64,000 nt of DNA, taken from assembly GCA_003971905.1 (NCBI GenBank), contig RSEE01000002.1:620001-684000 (forward strand). The letters are read 5' to 3'. Position numbers and translations under genes: made by a program. The first letter of the stretch is position 1. Each line of letters opens with the position of its first letter. The notes below the pieces were generated by a model. That model was given only the letters and a program-made list of their open reading frames with translations, had not been told where the DNA came from and did not search any database. Positions 34,825 to 49,629 of the stretch are shown here, piece by piece. Source of the DNA: Moniliella sp. 'wahieum' (Eukaryota > Basidiomycota > Moniliellomycetes > Moniliellales > Moniliellaceae).

Positions 34825-35552
34825 CTGCCCTGATCATCCCGATCACCTACCCTACGCTCTTTTCCTCTGTCCTCTGATGGTGGGGCTGCATATGTTCCAA
34901 CCTCTCCACTCTTTTTTTCTTTTCCTTTGGCCTTGGTGTATTAGCTCTCCCCGTCGGTACTTATTTATCTTACCGGTTACCCCCCGCAACGCGTACGCGT
35001 ACCGCGTAACGTGTACCACGTACTCCTCCAAGACGTAATAGTTGCTTCGATCTTGACGCTTTGTTCCCATTGCATGAGCGCATGAGCGCATGAGCGCATG
35101 CCTTCATCCGGCAGCCATGTTCTCTCCTCCCTCCGTGTCGTCTTGCGCAAGGCAAACCATCTTCCGTCGTCCCCCAGTTACTAGTTATGCCCATGGAGCG
35201 GGTTCTGTCCCCCTTGGCGCTCGTCAGTCATGCGTGCCATTACTCATTTTCAGACCCCTACGAATCTGACTTTACAGTACTATAGTGCGACACTATGCGG
35301 GCGTGAGGTGTGGAGGATTAGTGCGTATTACCGTGGGCTGATGGTGGTGACGACAGGGGAGGAACACACTGCACACACGACAGTATACAGTTTGGTTCGC
35401 CTCTGCTCGCCATAGTTGGCTACCAAATAACCAAAAATAAAAAGCCTGGTACGAACCAACCCAGCCATATGCAAACGGTTTGTTTGTACTTTGTACATGC
35501 AAGACACCCGTTACAAAAGAGCGAATTATCCTGGGGAGGGTAGCGTGTCGGC
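34825..35552. other. Intergenic region with short repeats
   Basis: No gene seen. GCATGAGC is repeated three to four times at 35072-35100. Alternating ACGCGTACGCGTACCGCGTA lies at 34988-35010. The stretch holds the convergent 3' ends of the neighbouring genes. Confidence 0.5.
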
Positions 35553-38500
35553 CTAGCAACCGCCGGGGAAGGACCACGGCGCTCCGGGGGTTGGATGCAC
35601 CCCGTGGTGCCCAGCGGCTTGAAGCGCACCCGGCTTGGCAGCCCAAGGATGCCCTGGTCGCGGTGGGTGGTGGTGCGGATCGGGACGGTGCTCCATGCGC
35701 ATGGACAGGTCGTGCGCGTAGCCTCGTCCGCCCGGAGAGTGGGTCAGGGGTTTGATCACTTTAAGTTGACCGCGTTGGGGCTGCTCGGGGTTGACCCAGT
35801 ACGTGATGCGAGACAACTTTTTCGGCGCAAAGATACCTTCTTCCTCGGCCTGCGGACGCGACGGTTTCTGTTCCGCGCGTAGCAGCGCAAACTTCTTGTT
35901 GACCAAGGCCAAGTACCAGAACATGAGGTTGGTAATCGTCACTTGTTCTGCCAGCGGCCGACGCGCGTCAGCCAACTTAAAGTGACTCAGACGGTAAATC
36001 GCCCGCTCCATATTGACGGGGAACCGTTGGATCTTGACTTTCTTCTTGGGCGTGTGAAGGAGAAGGTGTTTTTCTTCTTTCCCAAATAGCGCTCCTAGGA
36101 CTTTGGTCCCCTTGCTCGGTTCTTCGTCCCGCTTGCCAAACCAGCCTGTGAAGCCACGCTTCTCCTTCTCCTTCTCCTTTTCTTTGTCTTTGTCTTTCTC
36201 CTTGTCCTTGTCCTTGTCCTTCTCCTGGCCACGGGGGAAGCGGACGAGGGGGCAGCTGCATAGGCGACTGGGACGAGACGTGCACACCTTGCCCCGTGAC
36301 AGGCTGGACTGTGGCAAGCTGACCTGGCGCTCGGGGAGTGAGGCCGTTTGAACATGGTGGGGAACTGGAGCATGGCCCGACCGTGGAGCGAAGAAGATGA
36401 GCCCGTGGTGTGAGTCCACTGTGCGCAGCAGGGGGCCCGCGACCCGGCGCAGGAGCGGGCACCTGAGTCGACTGAGCCCGAAGGGGGGCAGACATCGGGG
36501 CGTGGACGGGAGCAGGCGACTGGGCTGACTGAGCCCGAAGGGGGCAGGCATCGGGCCATAGGCAGCGGCAGGGACCGGTGCGTGGACGGGGGCAGGGATC
36601 GGTGGGTGGAGGGGGCAGGCATCGGTGCGTGGACGGAGTAGGCGACTGGGTCGACTGAGCTGACTGAGTCCGAAGGGGGCAGGCATCGGGGCGTGGACGG
36701 GAACAGGCGACTGGGCCCGGATGGGGGCGGATGGGTGGGTCTGGGAAGGGTAAGGATGGGACTGCTGGGACTGCTGGGACGGGGCCCAGGGTGTTGAAGG
36801 GTAGCCCGCGCGGACTTTGCGCATTGAAGGGGACGGCGCATGCCGCGCCCCGCCTGGGCCCGGTTGGCTTGGCACGGACGTCCCCTGAACAACCGGGGAT
36901 TGAATAGCCGGGGACTGAGCAGCGGGGGGCTGGACAGCCGGGGACGGAGGAGGCAAAGGGCGAGCGGAAGGCGGGGGCGGGGCGTGCACGTAGGGTCAGG
37001 ACGGGAGAAAGTGTGGATGCTAGCATTGGCTTTTGATGTCGCTGAGCACGGGGACCAGCGACGGGCAACGAGCGGACCGAGGGGTGGGAGACGCTTGTGG
37101 CCCATCTTGCGCGCGAGGAGGCTGTGCGTAAGCCTGGTTTAGCGGTACGAGGGAATGAGTGGACTGGAGGGAACGGAGGTAGTCACCCCTCGCGTGGGGT
37201 GTGCACAGCAGGCATTCCCTGCTGTTGGGCCTTGTGCATTTGAGCAAGGTAGGCCGGTGGAAGGTCTGGCTGCACCGCACCGTGCCCGGATCGAGGCCCA
37301 GTTTCCAGCCCGCAATGAACCGGCCACGTCCTCCTGTCGGTTCTGCTTTGGGTTGGTTGGGGAGACGGAGACAGGTGCGGTCGGCTAGGGGCAGAAGGGC
37401 GTTTGATTCCGAGGGGGCGATGGGTCGGCATATGGCATCAAAGATCATATCATATGACTGACTGACCCCTCCAGCAGTCTTCTCCAGCAGATCGTCCATG
37501 TCCAGATCGCATAGGCAGCGTCCGTGCTGGGGAGGCGTGGGTGGTATAGGAACAGTGCCTCGTTCTTCAAGGGAAGCGGGTTGCTCCGGGCGGAAGGATC
37601 CCGTCTCGGAACGAAGAAGGCTTTGTCCGAGAAGGAAGAGGATCACTGCGAGATGAATGTCCCAATTCTCTTGATGAAGGGGCTCGAACTCCATCCAAAG
37701 AGGGAACAGATGATGGTACATCTTTCCTGGAACCGGGACGTTTCAACCTGCTGCCTTTGGCGTAGGGATACGAGCGGCGCATCTCCCTTATTCGATCGCT
37801 TCAGGCATCGCATCAACGACGTCCATAGCTGTACAGTCCAAGTTAATACCATCTCCCAAACAAAGGCAAACAGAACCTACCTGCGTTACACGCATGCTCA
37901 ACGTCGACCCAGGGCCGCCTGAGCGCATCGGGATCATCCCACTCGGGGCTAAAGGATTCCCCATTTCAGCCAAGGTAGGCGCCGACTGGGGGTTTTGGGT
38001 GTGGCAGCCGGCTCGCTGGGCTCGGGATCGTCGCTGGCCGAGACTTGGTCGGCGAAGTGTGGCGCGGCGATTGAGCGGTTGCAGCACAGCCGAAGGCTGC
38101 TGCTGGTGCTGATTAGCCCGCCGAATACTGCGTGCTCTCACGCCCCCAACCCGGCCAGGCAGGGGGATGAAGAGCTTCTTGCTCTGCCTGGGGAGGAGGG
38201 CGGTGTTCTCGGCCACCCTTGTGAGCCTGTGGCCCCGGCGACTTCAGGGTGCATCGAAGCTGGCACCCACCCGGATGCAGCCCTAGGAGGCCGTGGCTTG
38301 CCCGCCCTCATCCGGCGACGAGCTGTGCGACTGTCCTCCGCGTAGGGGGCGGCGGTCGTATGCACAGGAGCTGGAGCTGGGGGGATGGCTGGATGAGGGG
38401 AAGAGGCGGGAGCAAGTGCAGGCGCAGGAGCAACAGGCGGGCAGGGACAGAGACAGGGGCAGGGGCGGGGGCAGGGGCAGGTGTAGGGCAGGGATAGATG

Positions 38501-38945
38501 TCGGGGCAGGGGAGGGTGGCATCGCCAGGGGCATGGTGTGCATGTTGGACAGCATGGGTGGGGGTGCGGGTGGCGAGTGGTGGTGGCGTGGCGGAGGGGG
38601 GGGCAAGGCTGCGTCGGACGTGGAGGGCACCGGGGGCGGCGTGGGGACGGGGAAGGAGCAGGGGCTGGGGCTGGGGCAAAGGCGTGGGCGGTGGGGGGTG
38701 TGGCGTGTCTGGGCGAAGGCCTGGGCGGCGGGGCGTAGGCGTGGTTGGTGGTGCCCAGACGGAAGGCGGGGTCGGCGAAGAAGGGCTGGCGTGGACGGGG
38801 GCGGGGGGGCGGACGGGCGGCGTGGGATGGGCTGGCGCGTGTGCGCTCGGCGGCGGCGTGCGGCGGGAGAACATGGGGGAGTGGCGGCGACGATGGGCGC
38901 GCGGGAGGGACGGGCGTCGACGGCGCCCCTGGTGGTAGTCAGCAC
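35553..38945 (-). CDS. ZDS1: Zds1/Zds2-like protein with C-terminal Zds domain (frameshifted)
   Basis: Zds proteins bind PP2A-Cdc55 and regulate mitotic entry and polarity. The diagnostic C-terminal Zds domain lies at about 35880-36050 on the minus strand: IQRFPVNMERAIYRLSHFKL, ADARRPLAEQVTITNLMFWY and LALVNKKFAL. It is preceded by a Lys/Asp/Glu repeat (36150-36230) and RGFTGWFGKRDEEPSKGTKV. Upstream is a Pro/Ser-rich middle with repeated PSTPRCLPP-like units from near-identical DNA repeats (36440-36720). The N-terminal part has GWVPASMHPEVA (about 38215-38255), like the WVPA.LHPE block of the family, and ARSIRRANQHQQQ. The start is unclear. The most distal Met, about 38945, opens a Pro/Ser-rich frame that may be leader; 38216 is an alternative. 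Stop at 35553, though the last 60 residues may be shifted. The domain call is firm, the limits are not. Confidence 0.75.
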
Positions 38946-39476
38946 GGCGGTTAGGAGGAAGAGGGCGGGTTAGGAGGAGGAGGGAGGAGGAGGAGCTCCG
39001 GCCACCATCCACACCACCAGCCTACTAACGCAGAGGGACACTGGCGCGGTGCCTGGCTGGGGCGTCGGTTACGCGCCCGCCGGTGTGGGTGGTGAAATTG
39101 TCAGCTCCAAGCAGCACCCTCCAGACATACCAGCTAGCTCCCTTGTCTTGGCCTCGCCCCCGTCCGTCACGCGTCAGCCCCCTCGTCACACACACACCTC
39201 ACCTCCGCCCGCCCTTCCACATCGTCCATCCATCCCAGCCCCCCCCTCGGCCCTACCTGTCCTAGCGCCTATCCTACATCCACTCCAGCCGCCACCACCA
39301 CACGTCCTGCGGTCCCCTAGGCGCGTGCCATTTTTGTGCTGCTCCGCTGCGCAGCTAGAATCCAGCAGCGTACGCTGCATCCACGCCCCTCCTAGCAAGG
39401 CCAGACCAGGCCCAGATAGCATGTGCCATCCATCCTCCGCACAGCAGGCCACAGGCAGCAAAACACGCTCGTCAGT
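38946..39476. other. Intergenic C-rich region
   Basis: C/T-rich plus strand, no gene seen. It lies between the upstream end of the Zds1-like gene and the 3' end of RPS18. Confidence 0.45.
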
Positions 39477-40075
39477 TTACTTTTTCTTGCCGGCAATCGC
39501 ACGGCCACGGCGGCCCGTGGTCTTGGTGTGCTGGCCACGCACGCGCAGCTGGAGGTAGTGCGTACCGCGGTGCGCGCGGATCTTCTTCAGCCTCAATGTC
39601 CTCACGAAGCGCCGAGTCAATGTTGTTCGACACAAGCTGCGACGACTTGCCCGTCGTCACGTCCCGCTGCCGGTTTGAGGAACCAGTCCGGGATCTTGAA
39701 CTCCTGCGGGTTCTGCAGAATGTTCACCACACGCTCCAGTTCGTCCGAGTTGAGCTCACCGGCACTACCACACATCCACAGCTGTCAGTATCACCGCCAT
39801 TTCACAGCAAGAGAGCATCAAGGAGGATCAACGGGAAGAAGGAGGGGAAAGGGGCGCGACGCGCATCCCCCCCCCCACGTCCCAATGTTCGGAGTTCCAC
39901 ACGTACCGTTGTGAGGTCAATGTCGGCCTTCTTGCACACCATGTGGCAAACCGACGGCCAACACCCTTGATCTGGGTCAGGCGTACATGATCTTAACCCG
40001 GCCATCAACGTTGGTGTTGAGCAGACGCAGAATGTGCGCAAAGCTCTGCGACGCGTCCATAGGAACCAGAGACAT
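39477..40075 (-). CDS. RPS18: 40S ribosomal protein S18 (uS13)
   Basis: Component of the 40S head contacting tRNA. Start at 40075 on the minus strand (MSLV, as in the family). Exon 1: [20 protein letters not shown], then [12 protein letters not shown] and [11 protein letters not shown]. Intron 39765-39906 (142 nt, GTACGT...GGTAG). Exon 2: [51 protein letters not shown] and EDIE. After a shift comes the C-terminal [13 protein letters not shown]-type basic tail, partly visible in another frame, ending at 39477 in AGKKK. The length of about 153 aa matches the family. At about 39988-39992 one C is missing in GCC(C)TG, separating MYA from LTQIKGVG; another loss lies near GRRFAT and others in the tail. 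Confidence 0.95.
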
Positions 40076-41184
40076 GGTGGGCAACTGCGCTGGGTCAGCA
40101 CTCGGATTCCACCTGGGGAATGGCGAACGGAAAGGCGCGCGAGACGTACAAGGCTCGTTGAGGTGGGCAGGATCCGGACACACTGCGCGCGGCGACAACA
40201 CCACGTTCAGATGGCCAGAAACGGAGGCGGAAGTGGTGCTAGGGTTGGACCTGGAGCCGCAGTTTTACGTTAAATTGCGCAACCCTACAGTGCCTTGCGG
40301 CTGGAGCCCTGCGCTAAAAGAGTGCGAAGAGCTAACCCTGTTAAAAATTGACCCTGGGGAGGTATGGGGGCAGTGTCTCTCATCGCGGGCGACAGCCAAG
40401 GGTGGAGGCCAGGCAGCGGTCAGGAGCAGGGGACCCCTCACGGTGAGGCTACAGGGCCTGAGGCATTCGTTTCTGCTTTGTGTGCCCCAGCAACCCGGTT
40501 GTACGGGGGTAAAGTGGGCGGGGCGTCCGACGCATTCTTCCACCAGTGCTCTTGAGAATCTAACCGGGAGTCCCCCCTTTAGGAGCACTCAGGCTTGCCG
40601 AGGAGGCAATGCCAATACATTTGGTGGCTAGGTTTCGTGAGCGCCTTAGCTACCAGGGCTGCTTCTTCACAGCTTCAACCGCCAAGCTTCAACTCATAAT
40701 CTCTCTCTCATCAAGCTTCAAGCTTCAACGCACGAAGCACAATAAAATACCCGGACCTTCACTAGCTTTACCAGTGAGTCCTTCGAGTCAACGTGTCGCC
40801 TCCCTATACTAAGCTTCCTCGCCACGCGACGGACGAAACGAAACGAAACGAAACGAATATGCCCTCGAAGACTATCAATCCTCTAGCTTCACCTCAACCT
40901 CGTTCCTTGCCACTGTGCACGGGCTTCCCCCCCTCGATCGGCGGGGCACCGTGATGTGATGCAGTAGCAACTGCCGAACCCCACCTGCGCCGAGACACGG
41001 CAATGAACTGCCTTGACACCAACTTGTCCTCCATTGTACATTTGGACTCGACCATCCATCTCTCTACAAGGTACCTACTATTATCTACCTATCTACCTAT
41101 CCCTTCGCTTACCGCTGGGCTGGTGAAGATGCATCAGGCATAGTTGGTTGACCAGTTGACCAGCGGGGTTAGGCCCGCTGGGCA
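40076..41184. other. Intergenic region with AAGCTT and GAAAC repeats
   Basis: No convincing gene; an open plus-strand frame to 40631 lacks motifs. CTTCAAGCTTCAA-type words cluster at 40670-40735. A (GAAAC)4 repeat lies at 40834-40856, and CTACCTAT repeats at 41077-41101. Confidence 0.5.
40834..40856 (+). repeat. (GAAAC)n pentanucleotide repeat
   Basis: Four consecutive GAAAC units read directly; intergenic. Confidence 0.85.
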
Positions 41185-43902
41185 CTAAGTGCCGCGCCGG
41201 GGAGATGCGCTGCGACGGGCTGCTGGCGAGGGAGAACGGGACAGCGAGCGCGGCGCACGCGCACGAGCAGGAGCACGAGCAGGAGCACGACGAGGCGGCG
41301 ACTTGGACCGCGAAGGGGAGCGGGGAGTACGACCCAGACCTGGTCTGCGAACGCGACCGCGAACGCGAACGGGAATGCGAACGCGAGCGGGAGTCGGAAA
41401 GCGGGGTGTAAGAACGGACGCGCGAGCGTCCCCGGCGGTCATTGGCAGGTGTAGGGGACCTGGAGCGGGAGTAGGACGGGAGTCGGAACGAGAACGGGAA
41501 CGCGAACGGGAAGGGGAACGCGTGTAGGACCTTCCTTGGACGGGGAGCGAGAGTGTAGGACCTGCCTCTTGAGCGACTGCGCGAAGGAGTATACGATCCG
41601 GACCGGGAGCGGGAGTAGGAGCGGCCCTTGTCCGAGCGCGCGGGGAGTACGAACGAGAACGCGAGCGGGAGCGCGAGCGCGAGGAGCGCGAGGGGGTGTA
41701 CGACCTGGAGCGAGAACGGGTGTAGGAAGGGTGTAAGAGGGTGTGTAGGAGCGGGATCGGTCGCTGGGGGTGTAGGAACGTGACCTCGATCGTGACCGCG
41801 AAGGGGAGCGGGAGTACGAGCGTGAGCGTGAGCGCGGAGCGCGAGGAGTAGGAGGAACGCGAATCGTACGACGAGGACAGGGTGCTCGAGTCGGAATCCG
41901 AGTCGGAATCGGAGCCAGACTCGTTCTTCCTCGCCGCAAGGGCGGCTGCGCGTTGCTCTTCCATGATCCGAGGAAGGTCTTTGAGGTGGGCTCGCATGGG
42001 CTCCGTCAGTGGTCCAAGACCAATGGCGGTAAAGTAGTTGATAGCGAAGCGGAGATTGCGTGGGGTGTCGCTTGGGAAAAGATGTGCGAAATAGGGGGTC
42101 ATTTCCCTGGGGTGAGGAACCTCTTGACAAGCTCGGGCACACCAAGGTGCCACAAGGGACTGGAAGAGAATCTTGACAAAGATACGGGAAGAGGATGTGG
42201 TTTCCTCCTCGGTCATGTGGACCAGTTCGAATACGGACCAGGAGATGGAGTCGGAGGCCAAGAGCGCACCGAAGAAGAGGGCAATGTTCCGAATTCGAGG
42301 GCGTCTCGTAGCGATGGATGCCCTCGTAGTAGGTGCGGAACACATCCTCAAACAGTCCTGACCATTCTCCTCGACCCAAGCGGCAGAATGCGACACCCAT
42401 CTGCCATAAAATTTGGTATACGTCCGCTCTTGGCTGCAACATTCAACCACCATGTTGGCCACCTCAATCTGCGCGGCGGGCGGGACTTGGAGCTTGAGCA
42501 ACTTGTGCACTGCCTCCTCGTAAATTGCAGCACTCATGATGGTTAGATAGATCTTGCGACGAAGGTTAACCACCTCAGTCTCGGTCAGATCATGAATCTC
42601 GACTGTCTTAGCCGCCGCTTCATTCCTGTGCCTCCTCATCCGACCCAGACTCGGAACCTGACTCGGACCCAGATCCAGATCCAGACTCGCTGTCAGAGTC
42701 TTCCCCCAGAATCTCAGCCTTAATCTCAGCGTACTTGGCTTCGTTCTCGGCAAAATTGGGGTCACGACGGAACGCGTTCAGGCTTTCCTGTACATTGAGT
42801 TCGTCCGTGTAGCGTAATCTCGTGAGTGATCTGGTCGTCCTCCTCGACCAAATCGAGTCCTTCAGGGATCCTCGGATGGTCCGAAAAGCCCTTGCGATGC
42901 ATCTGCGAGAGCACCTCGACCATGTACTGAACACGCTTGCTGATCCGCGCCTCGTACAGGACATGCCGGAAACTCTCCATTACACTTGAAGTAGCCTTGG
43001 GTGCCTCTTCGCTCAAGAAGTTGCCCACCTCGCGCAAGAAAGTGACAGCGAGTTCGGTACTGTCGTCAGTCGGGGTCTCGAGGAGCAGCACGAGGATCTC
43101 GAGAGCAAGCACTTCCCTGCTACTCGCTGGTTGACCAGGTGGGCAAGGAACATCAGTGTTCCACTCGCCACGGGTTTGTCGTTCCTTTTGAATGCCCTGC
43201 GGAACTGAGAGACAAGACGGGTGACTAGCAACGCCCCGATGGCAGGAAGTTTCGTGTTGATCACAGCGGTGAGGGCAGCAAAGAGGGCGTGTAAGGGCGG
43301 GAGAGTGATTGGGCACGCATAATGGCACGACAGTACAGGCCCTGCCTCGGACCAGGTTGGCGCCCGCAATGAGCTCAGGAATGATCATCTTGATATTGTC
43401 GATCGCCACCTTGTTGATTAGACCAGTAATGGACTTTTGAGTGCGTCCCACGACATGCGCTGGTACTCGACACTGTTGGGGTCTTTCGTGGCTGCTTCGG
43501 CCATGAGCGCGCGCAGACGGGCAGGGGGGATGTAAGCGCCACCGGCACGGGACTTGCCCAGCTCATCCAAAGTAGCGCGGAGCCCCTGGCCAAGCTTAGC
43601 TTGTCCGCTGCGTCCGCCTCGGCAGCCTGGGCAGTGACGGCAGGGGTAATCAGCTCGCGAGGCAGACGGGAGCGACGAAGCGACTTGCGCGAGCGTGGCT
43701 GCGGGGGCGACATGCTGCGAGAGGCAGGGCGTTTGCGCCGCGCAGGGGGGGACGCCTGGCGGTCTTCATTGCGCGGCGGAGCGGGCGAGGGGGAGCGCGG
43801 AGACGGGCGCGCACCAGGCGTGGGAGAGCGGGTGCGAGTGGTGGACGACGACCCTCGGCGTGCGGGACGCGGAGAGGGAGAGCCGGGCGATGGGCCAGCC
43901 AT
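41185..43902 (-). CDS. CWC22: Pre-mRNA-splicing factor Cwc22
   Basis: Cwc22 is needed for the first catalytic step of the spliceosome and binds eIF4A3 in metazoa. Start at 43902 on the minus strand (MAGPSPGSPSPRPARRG), with an RS/Pro-rich head. The MIF4G domain runs from about 43440: SITGLINKVAIDNIKMIIPE, VINTKLPAIGALLVTRLVSQ, FRRAFKRNDKPVASGTLMFL, then VLALEILVLLLETPTDDSTE, VTFLREVGNFLSEEAPKATS and VEVLSQMHRKGFSDHPRIPE. A Ser/Asp/Gly/Glu linker with SESGSGSGSESGSESGSDEE follows (about 42650-42700). The MA3 domain reads TETEVVNLRRKIYLTIMSAA and AAQIEVANMVVECCSQERTY. Then FEIVHMTEEETTSS-like sequence and LRFAINYFTAIGLGPLTEPM lead to an Arg/Ser-rich tail ending at 41185. The length of about 905 aa suits the family. 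Frame shifts lie near 43570, 43440, 42800, 42600, 42320 and in the RS tail. It is divergent from the thiolase gene. Confidence 0.94.
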
Positions 43903-44466
43903 GGTGGGGGGTTGGCGGTGGGAAGACGCGTGGGCGCTTCTGGCGGTTCTACCAGCGCGCATTCGATTCGGCTGCGACGAGGCCCACGCCCAGGAGGGCG
44001 GAACACCCCAGTTGCACCGATTGTTCCCGGAACGCGGCTGCTTGCTGCCCGCTGCCACCCACCCGAGCGATGGCTCCAAGATATGCGTCCTCCACGTGTC
44101 CACGTTCAACGTTCAATATTCATCGCAACTTCGACGTCAGCGCTGCTGAGCTCAGCTGAGCGCTCACCCTCCCCTGGGTGATCGGTGATCTGCAGCCAGC
44201 CCCATGGCCCTATTTGGGAGGGGCAGGGGGGGCAGTGAGTGCCGCGTCCTCACCTGCGCTCTGTTAGGGTTGCTCCCGTTCCTCTCGGGAAACGTGAAGC
44301 TTGGCGTGCTTCAAGCGTCACGCGTCACGCTTGGAAGTGGAGCTGAGTATCGGCGGCTGGGTTGGATGGGATGGGGCGCTAAGCTTAAGAGGGGAAAGGC
44401 GTATAGCGCGCACGCATTCTTCTTGCTCTGGACCCACACCACCCCTGCCCACCCCCCCACAATCCC
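43903..44466. promoter_or_regulatory. Bidirectional promoter of CWC22 and ERG10
   Basis: 564 bp between divergent starts. It contains AACGTTCAA at 44108-44116, overlapping a second CGTTCAAC, and TGATCGGTGATC at 44178-44189. No canonical TATA box. Confidence 0.5.
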
Positions 44467-45636
44467 ATGGTAGCCGACGTGTACATTCTCAGCGCCGCTC
44501 GCACGCCTGTCGGCTCCTTCAACGGCGGCTCAGGACGTTCCCGCGACCCAGCTCGGCTCGACTGCCCTCAAGGCCGCTGTGCAGCGCTCGGGCGTGCAGC
44601 CGGCCGACATTCAAGAGGTGCTGTTTGGCCATGTGCTACAAGGCAGTGCTGGCCAGGCGCCCGCACGCCAGGCTGCGATCGGCGCTGGTCTGCCCGTCAC
44701 CACATATGCCACGACGGTCAACAAGGTTTTTGCGCGGCCGGTCTCAAGGCGGTCGCGCTGGCTGCCCAGAGCATCCAGCTAGGCCACGCCTCCCTCAGCG
44801 CCGCGGGCGGTATGGAATCCATGTCCAACGCGCCGTACTACGTCGCACGTAACTCGACCGGTGGCTTTGGCCATACCTCGCTGCAAGATGCGTTGGTCAA
44901 GGATGGCTTGAGCGATGCCTACTCCCAGGAAGCTATGGGCATTTGCGCCGAGGAGACGGCGCGCAAGTACGACCTGTCCGTGAGGCGCAGGATGCGTATG
45001 CGATCGAGTCCTACAGCGTGCGGCCAAAGCATGGGAGGCCGACCTGTTCAAGGACGAGATCGTCCCGGTGACCATCAAGGATCGGCGTGGAAACGAAACG
45101 GTGGTGGCCGAAGACGAGGAGTACAAAAAAGTCAAGATGGAGAAGATCCCCTCGCTGCGCCCAGTGTTCAAGAAAGACGTACGATTACCGCTGCCAACGC
45201 ATCGACAATCAACGACGGTGCTTCGGCACTCGTCTTGGCATCTCAAGAGGAAAGTGGAGAAGCGTAAGCTGACGCCTTTGGCTCGCATTGTCTCTACGCC
45301 GATGCGGCCGTCGAACCCGTCGATTTCCCCATTGCGCCCGCCTCTGCCATCCCGATCGCCCTCAAGCGCGTGGCCTTACCAGGAGGAGGAAATTGCTCTG
45401 TGGGAGGTGAACGAGGCTTTTTTCCGCGTCGCCCTGGCCAACGCCAAGATTCTTGGTGGACATGAGCAAGGTCAACACCAAGGGTGGTGGAGTGTCGTCG
45501 GACACCCGCTCGGCTCGTCGGATCCCGCATCCTCGTTACCCTTGCCCATTCGCTCAAGCCAGGCGAGTACGGCGTGGCGGCTGTATGCAATGGCGGCGGC
45601 GGCGCGGACGCCGGCATGGTCATCCAGCGGCTGTGA
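44467..45636 (+). CDS. ERG10: Acetyl-CoA C-acetyltransferase (thiolase)
   Basis: Condenses two acetyl-CoA to acetoacetyl-CoA, the first step of the mevalonate/sterol route. Start at 44467 (cccATGGt): [20 protein letters not shown]. Thiolase N-domain: [31 protein letters not shown], then NKV and [32 protein letters not shown]. Middle: [20 protein letters not shown], then [14 protein letters not shown]-domain: [32 protein letters not shown], a GHPLG segment, and [14 protein letters not shown] ending at 45636. At the catalytic Cys (expected NKVCAAG) the DNA has a run of five T (44727-44731) that shifts the frame. At 45178-45181 one G is missing in GACG(G)TACG, joining KKD to GTITAAN. The length of about 390 aa is standard. 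No intron. No C-terminal SKL/AKL is visible, so the cytosolic Erg10 type is likely. Confidence 0.94.
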
Positions 45637-46892
45637 GCAACCCGGTTGTAGTGTGTACCCTCTGAACGTGCGGCCGTTCGGGATTGGGTTGCCTGTCCTT
45701 GTAATGGTGCCACCTGCCGAGCAGCTTGTCTCCTCTTGGCTCTATAATATGCCATTAACGCTATCCTCCCCCGTAGTGGATGGCGGTGTCTGCCGAGAAC
45801 TATACGAAGCAGCAAGGACATATTGCAGGGAATGAAAATGGATTGGGCAACAGCTGTAAAAAAGACAGATGACAAAGGTCAGTCTTTGCCTGTTCGTCTC
45901 GAACAGATGAAGGTTCAGAAGAGATCTTTTGGCTTGCGATCGGGCTAATCTTCATGGGACATTATCCGCCTGGGGCGGCAACAATGGTCATCCTAGGGGG
46001 AAGGGAAGAACGTACGTTGCTCAACGGCTAGTCCCCCGCTGTATCTTGATGGGCTGCATCTGTTGGACTCAGCCAAGTCACGAAAAAAAAAACCCTGCAA
46101 ACACACATACATACATGTGGGCCTCGCACCGTGCCTGGACTAGGGGGATCATGGTCCGCCGCCCTCGGAAGAGGGGCAGACTGACCCACTAGGAGCGCGA
46201 AGCTCAAGCTCGCAGACGACGCGGCCCGAGGCCCGCCCAAGCTGCACAATTGTTCTGGAGACGGGAACGCGGCACTGGGGACGAGGAAATGACCAGCGCC
46301 GAACTTTTGAGTCTGAGGGCAAGGTCAGTGGAATGCAGGCAACGCGAGCAAGTGGAAACCGATGAGACGCAACCTCCTTGGATATTTTGTTCGAGAAGAA
46401 AAAAGAAAAGAGAAAAAGCCAAACAGAACCAATAAAAACCAATCGATCGTGGAGGGCGGAAACCCTTCGTGGTTCCGCCCGCCACAGCCACCGAGGAAAT
46501 CCAATCTTCAACGTGAAACGTTCAACGTACTTCTGAATTCCGAATCCGATGTGAAAATCGAAATCCAGCGGGTATGAAACGTTCAATGGTATGGTAGACG
46601 CGGCGTATCCCGAGTTCCGCTGCGCGTGAACCATACTGCCCCCCAGCCTGCTCAGAAGCCGCGCACGCGACGCGTCAGTGACGCGAATCACGAGACGCGA
46701 GACGCGGAAACCAGGCGCGCCGTGGCAGCCGAGGGAGACGCGCTGGGCAGAGGCGGTTGCGGCACGCGTCCTGGCTTTGCGCCTCCACCACTTTGTCCGC
46801 GTCTGCCCCGTCCGTCCTTTGCATCCAACGCTGCTGCTGCGTGGGACCTCTCTACCCTCCCCCTTCCACCGCTGCTGCCTCTGCCTCCTACC
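45637..46892. other. Intergenic region with two AACGTTCAA words
   Basis: No gene accepted; a 180-codon minus-strand frame at 46149-46691 lacks motifs. AACGTTCAA occurs at 46517-46525 and 46578-46586, about 310-375 bp upstream of MCM3. The MCM3 leader is C/T-rich. Confidence 0.5.

Positions 46893-49629
<2,737 letters not shown>

Noticed and set aside
36095-37105. Two further long minus-strand frames over 35977-37105
   Set aside because: They are alternative frames of the repetitive Pro/Ser-rich middle of the Zds1-like gene; only the frame carrying the Zds domain is supported, with short swaps between frames.
46149-46691. 180-codon minus-strand frame upstream of MCM3
   Set aside because: No motif or homology recognised, it overlaps the likely MCM3 promoter words, and the composition is near random.
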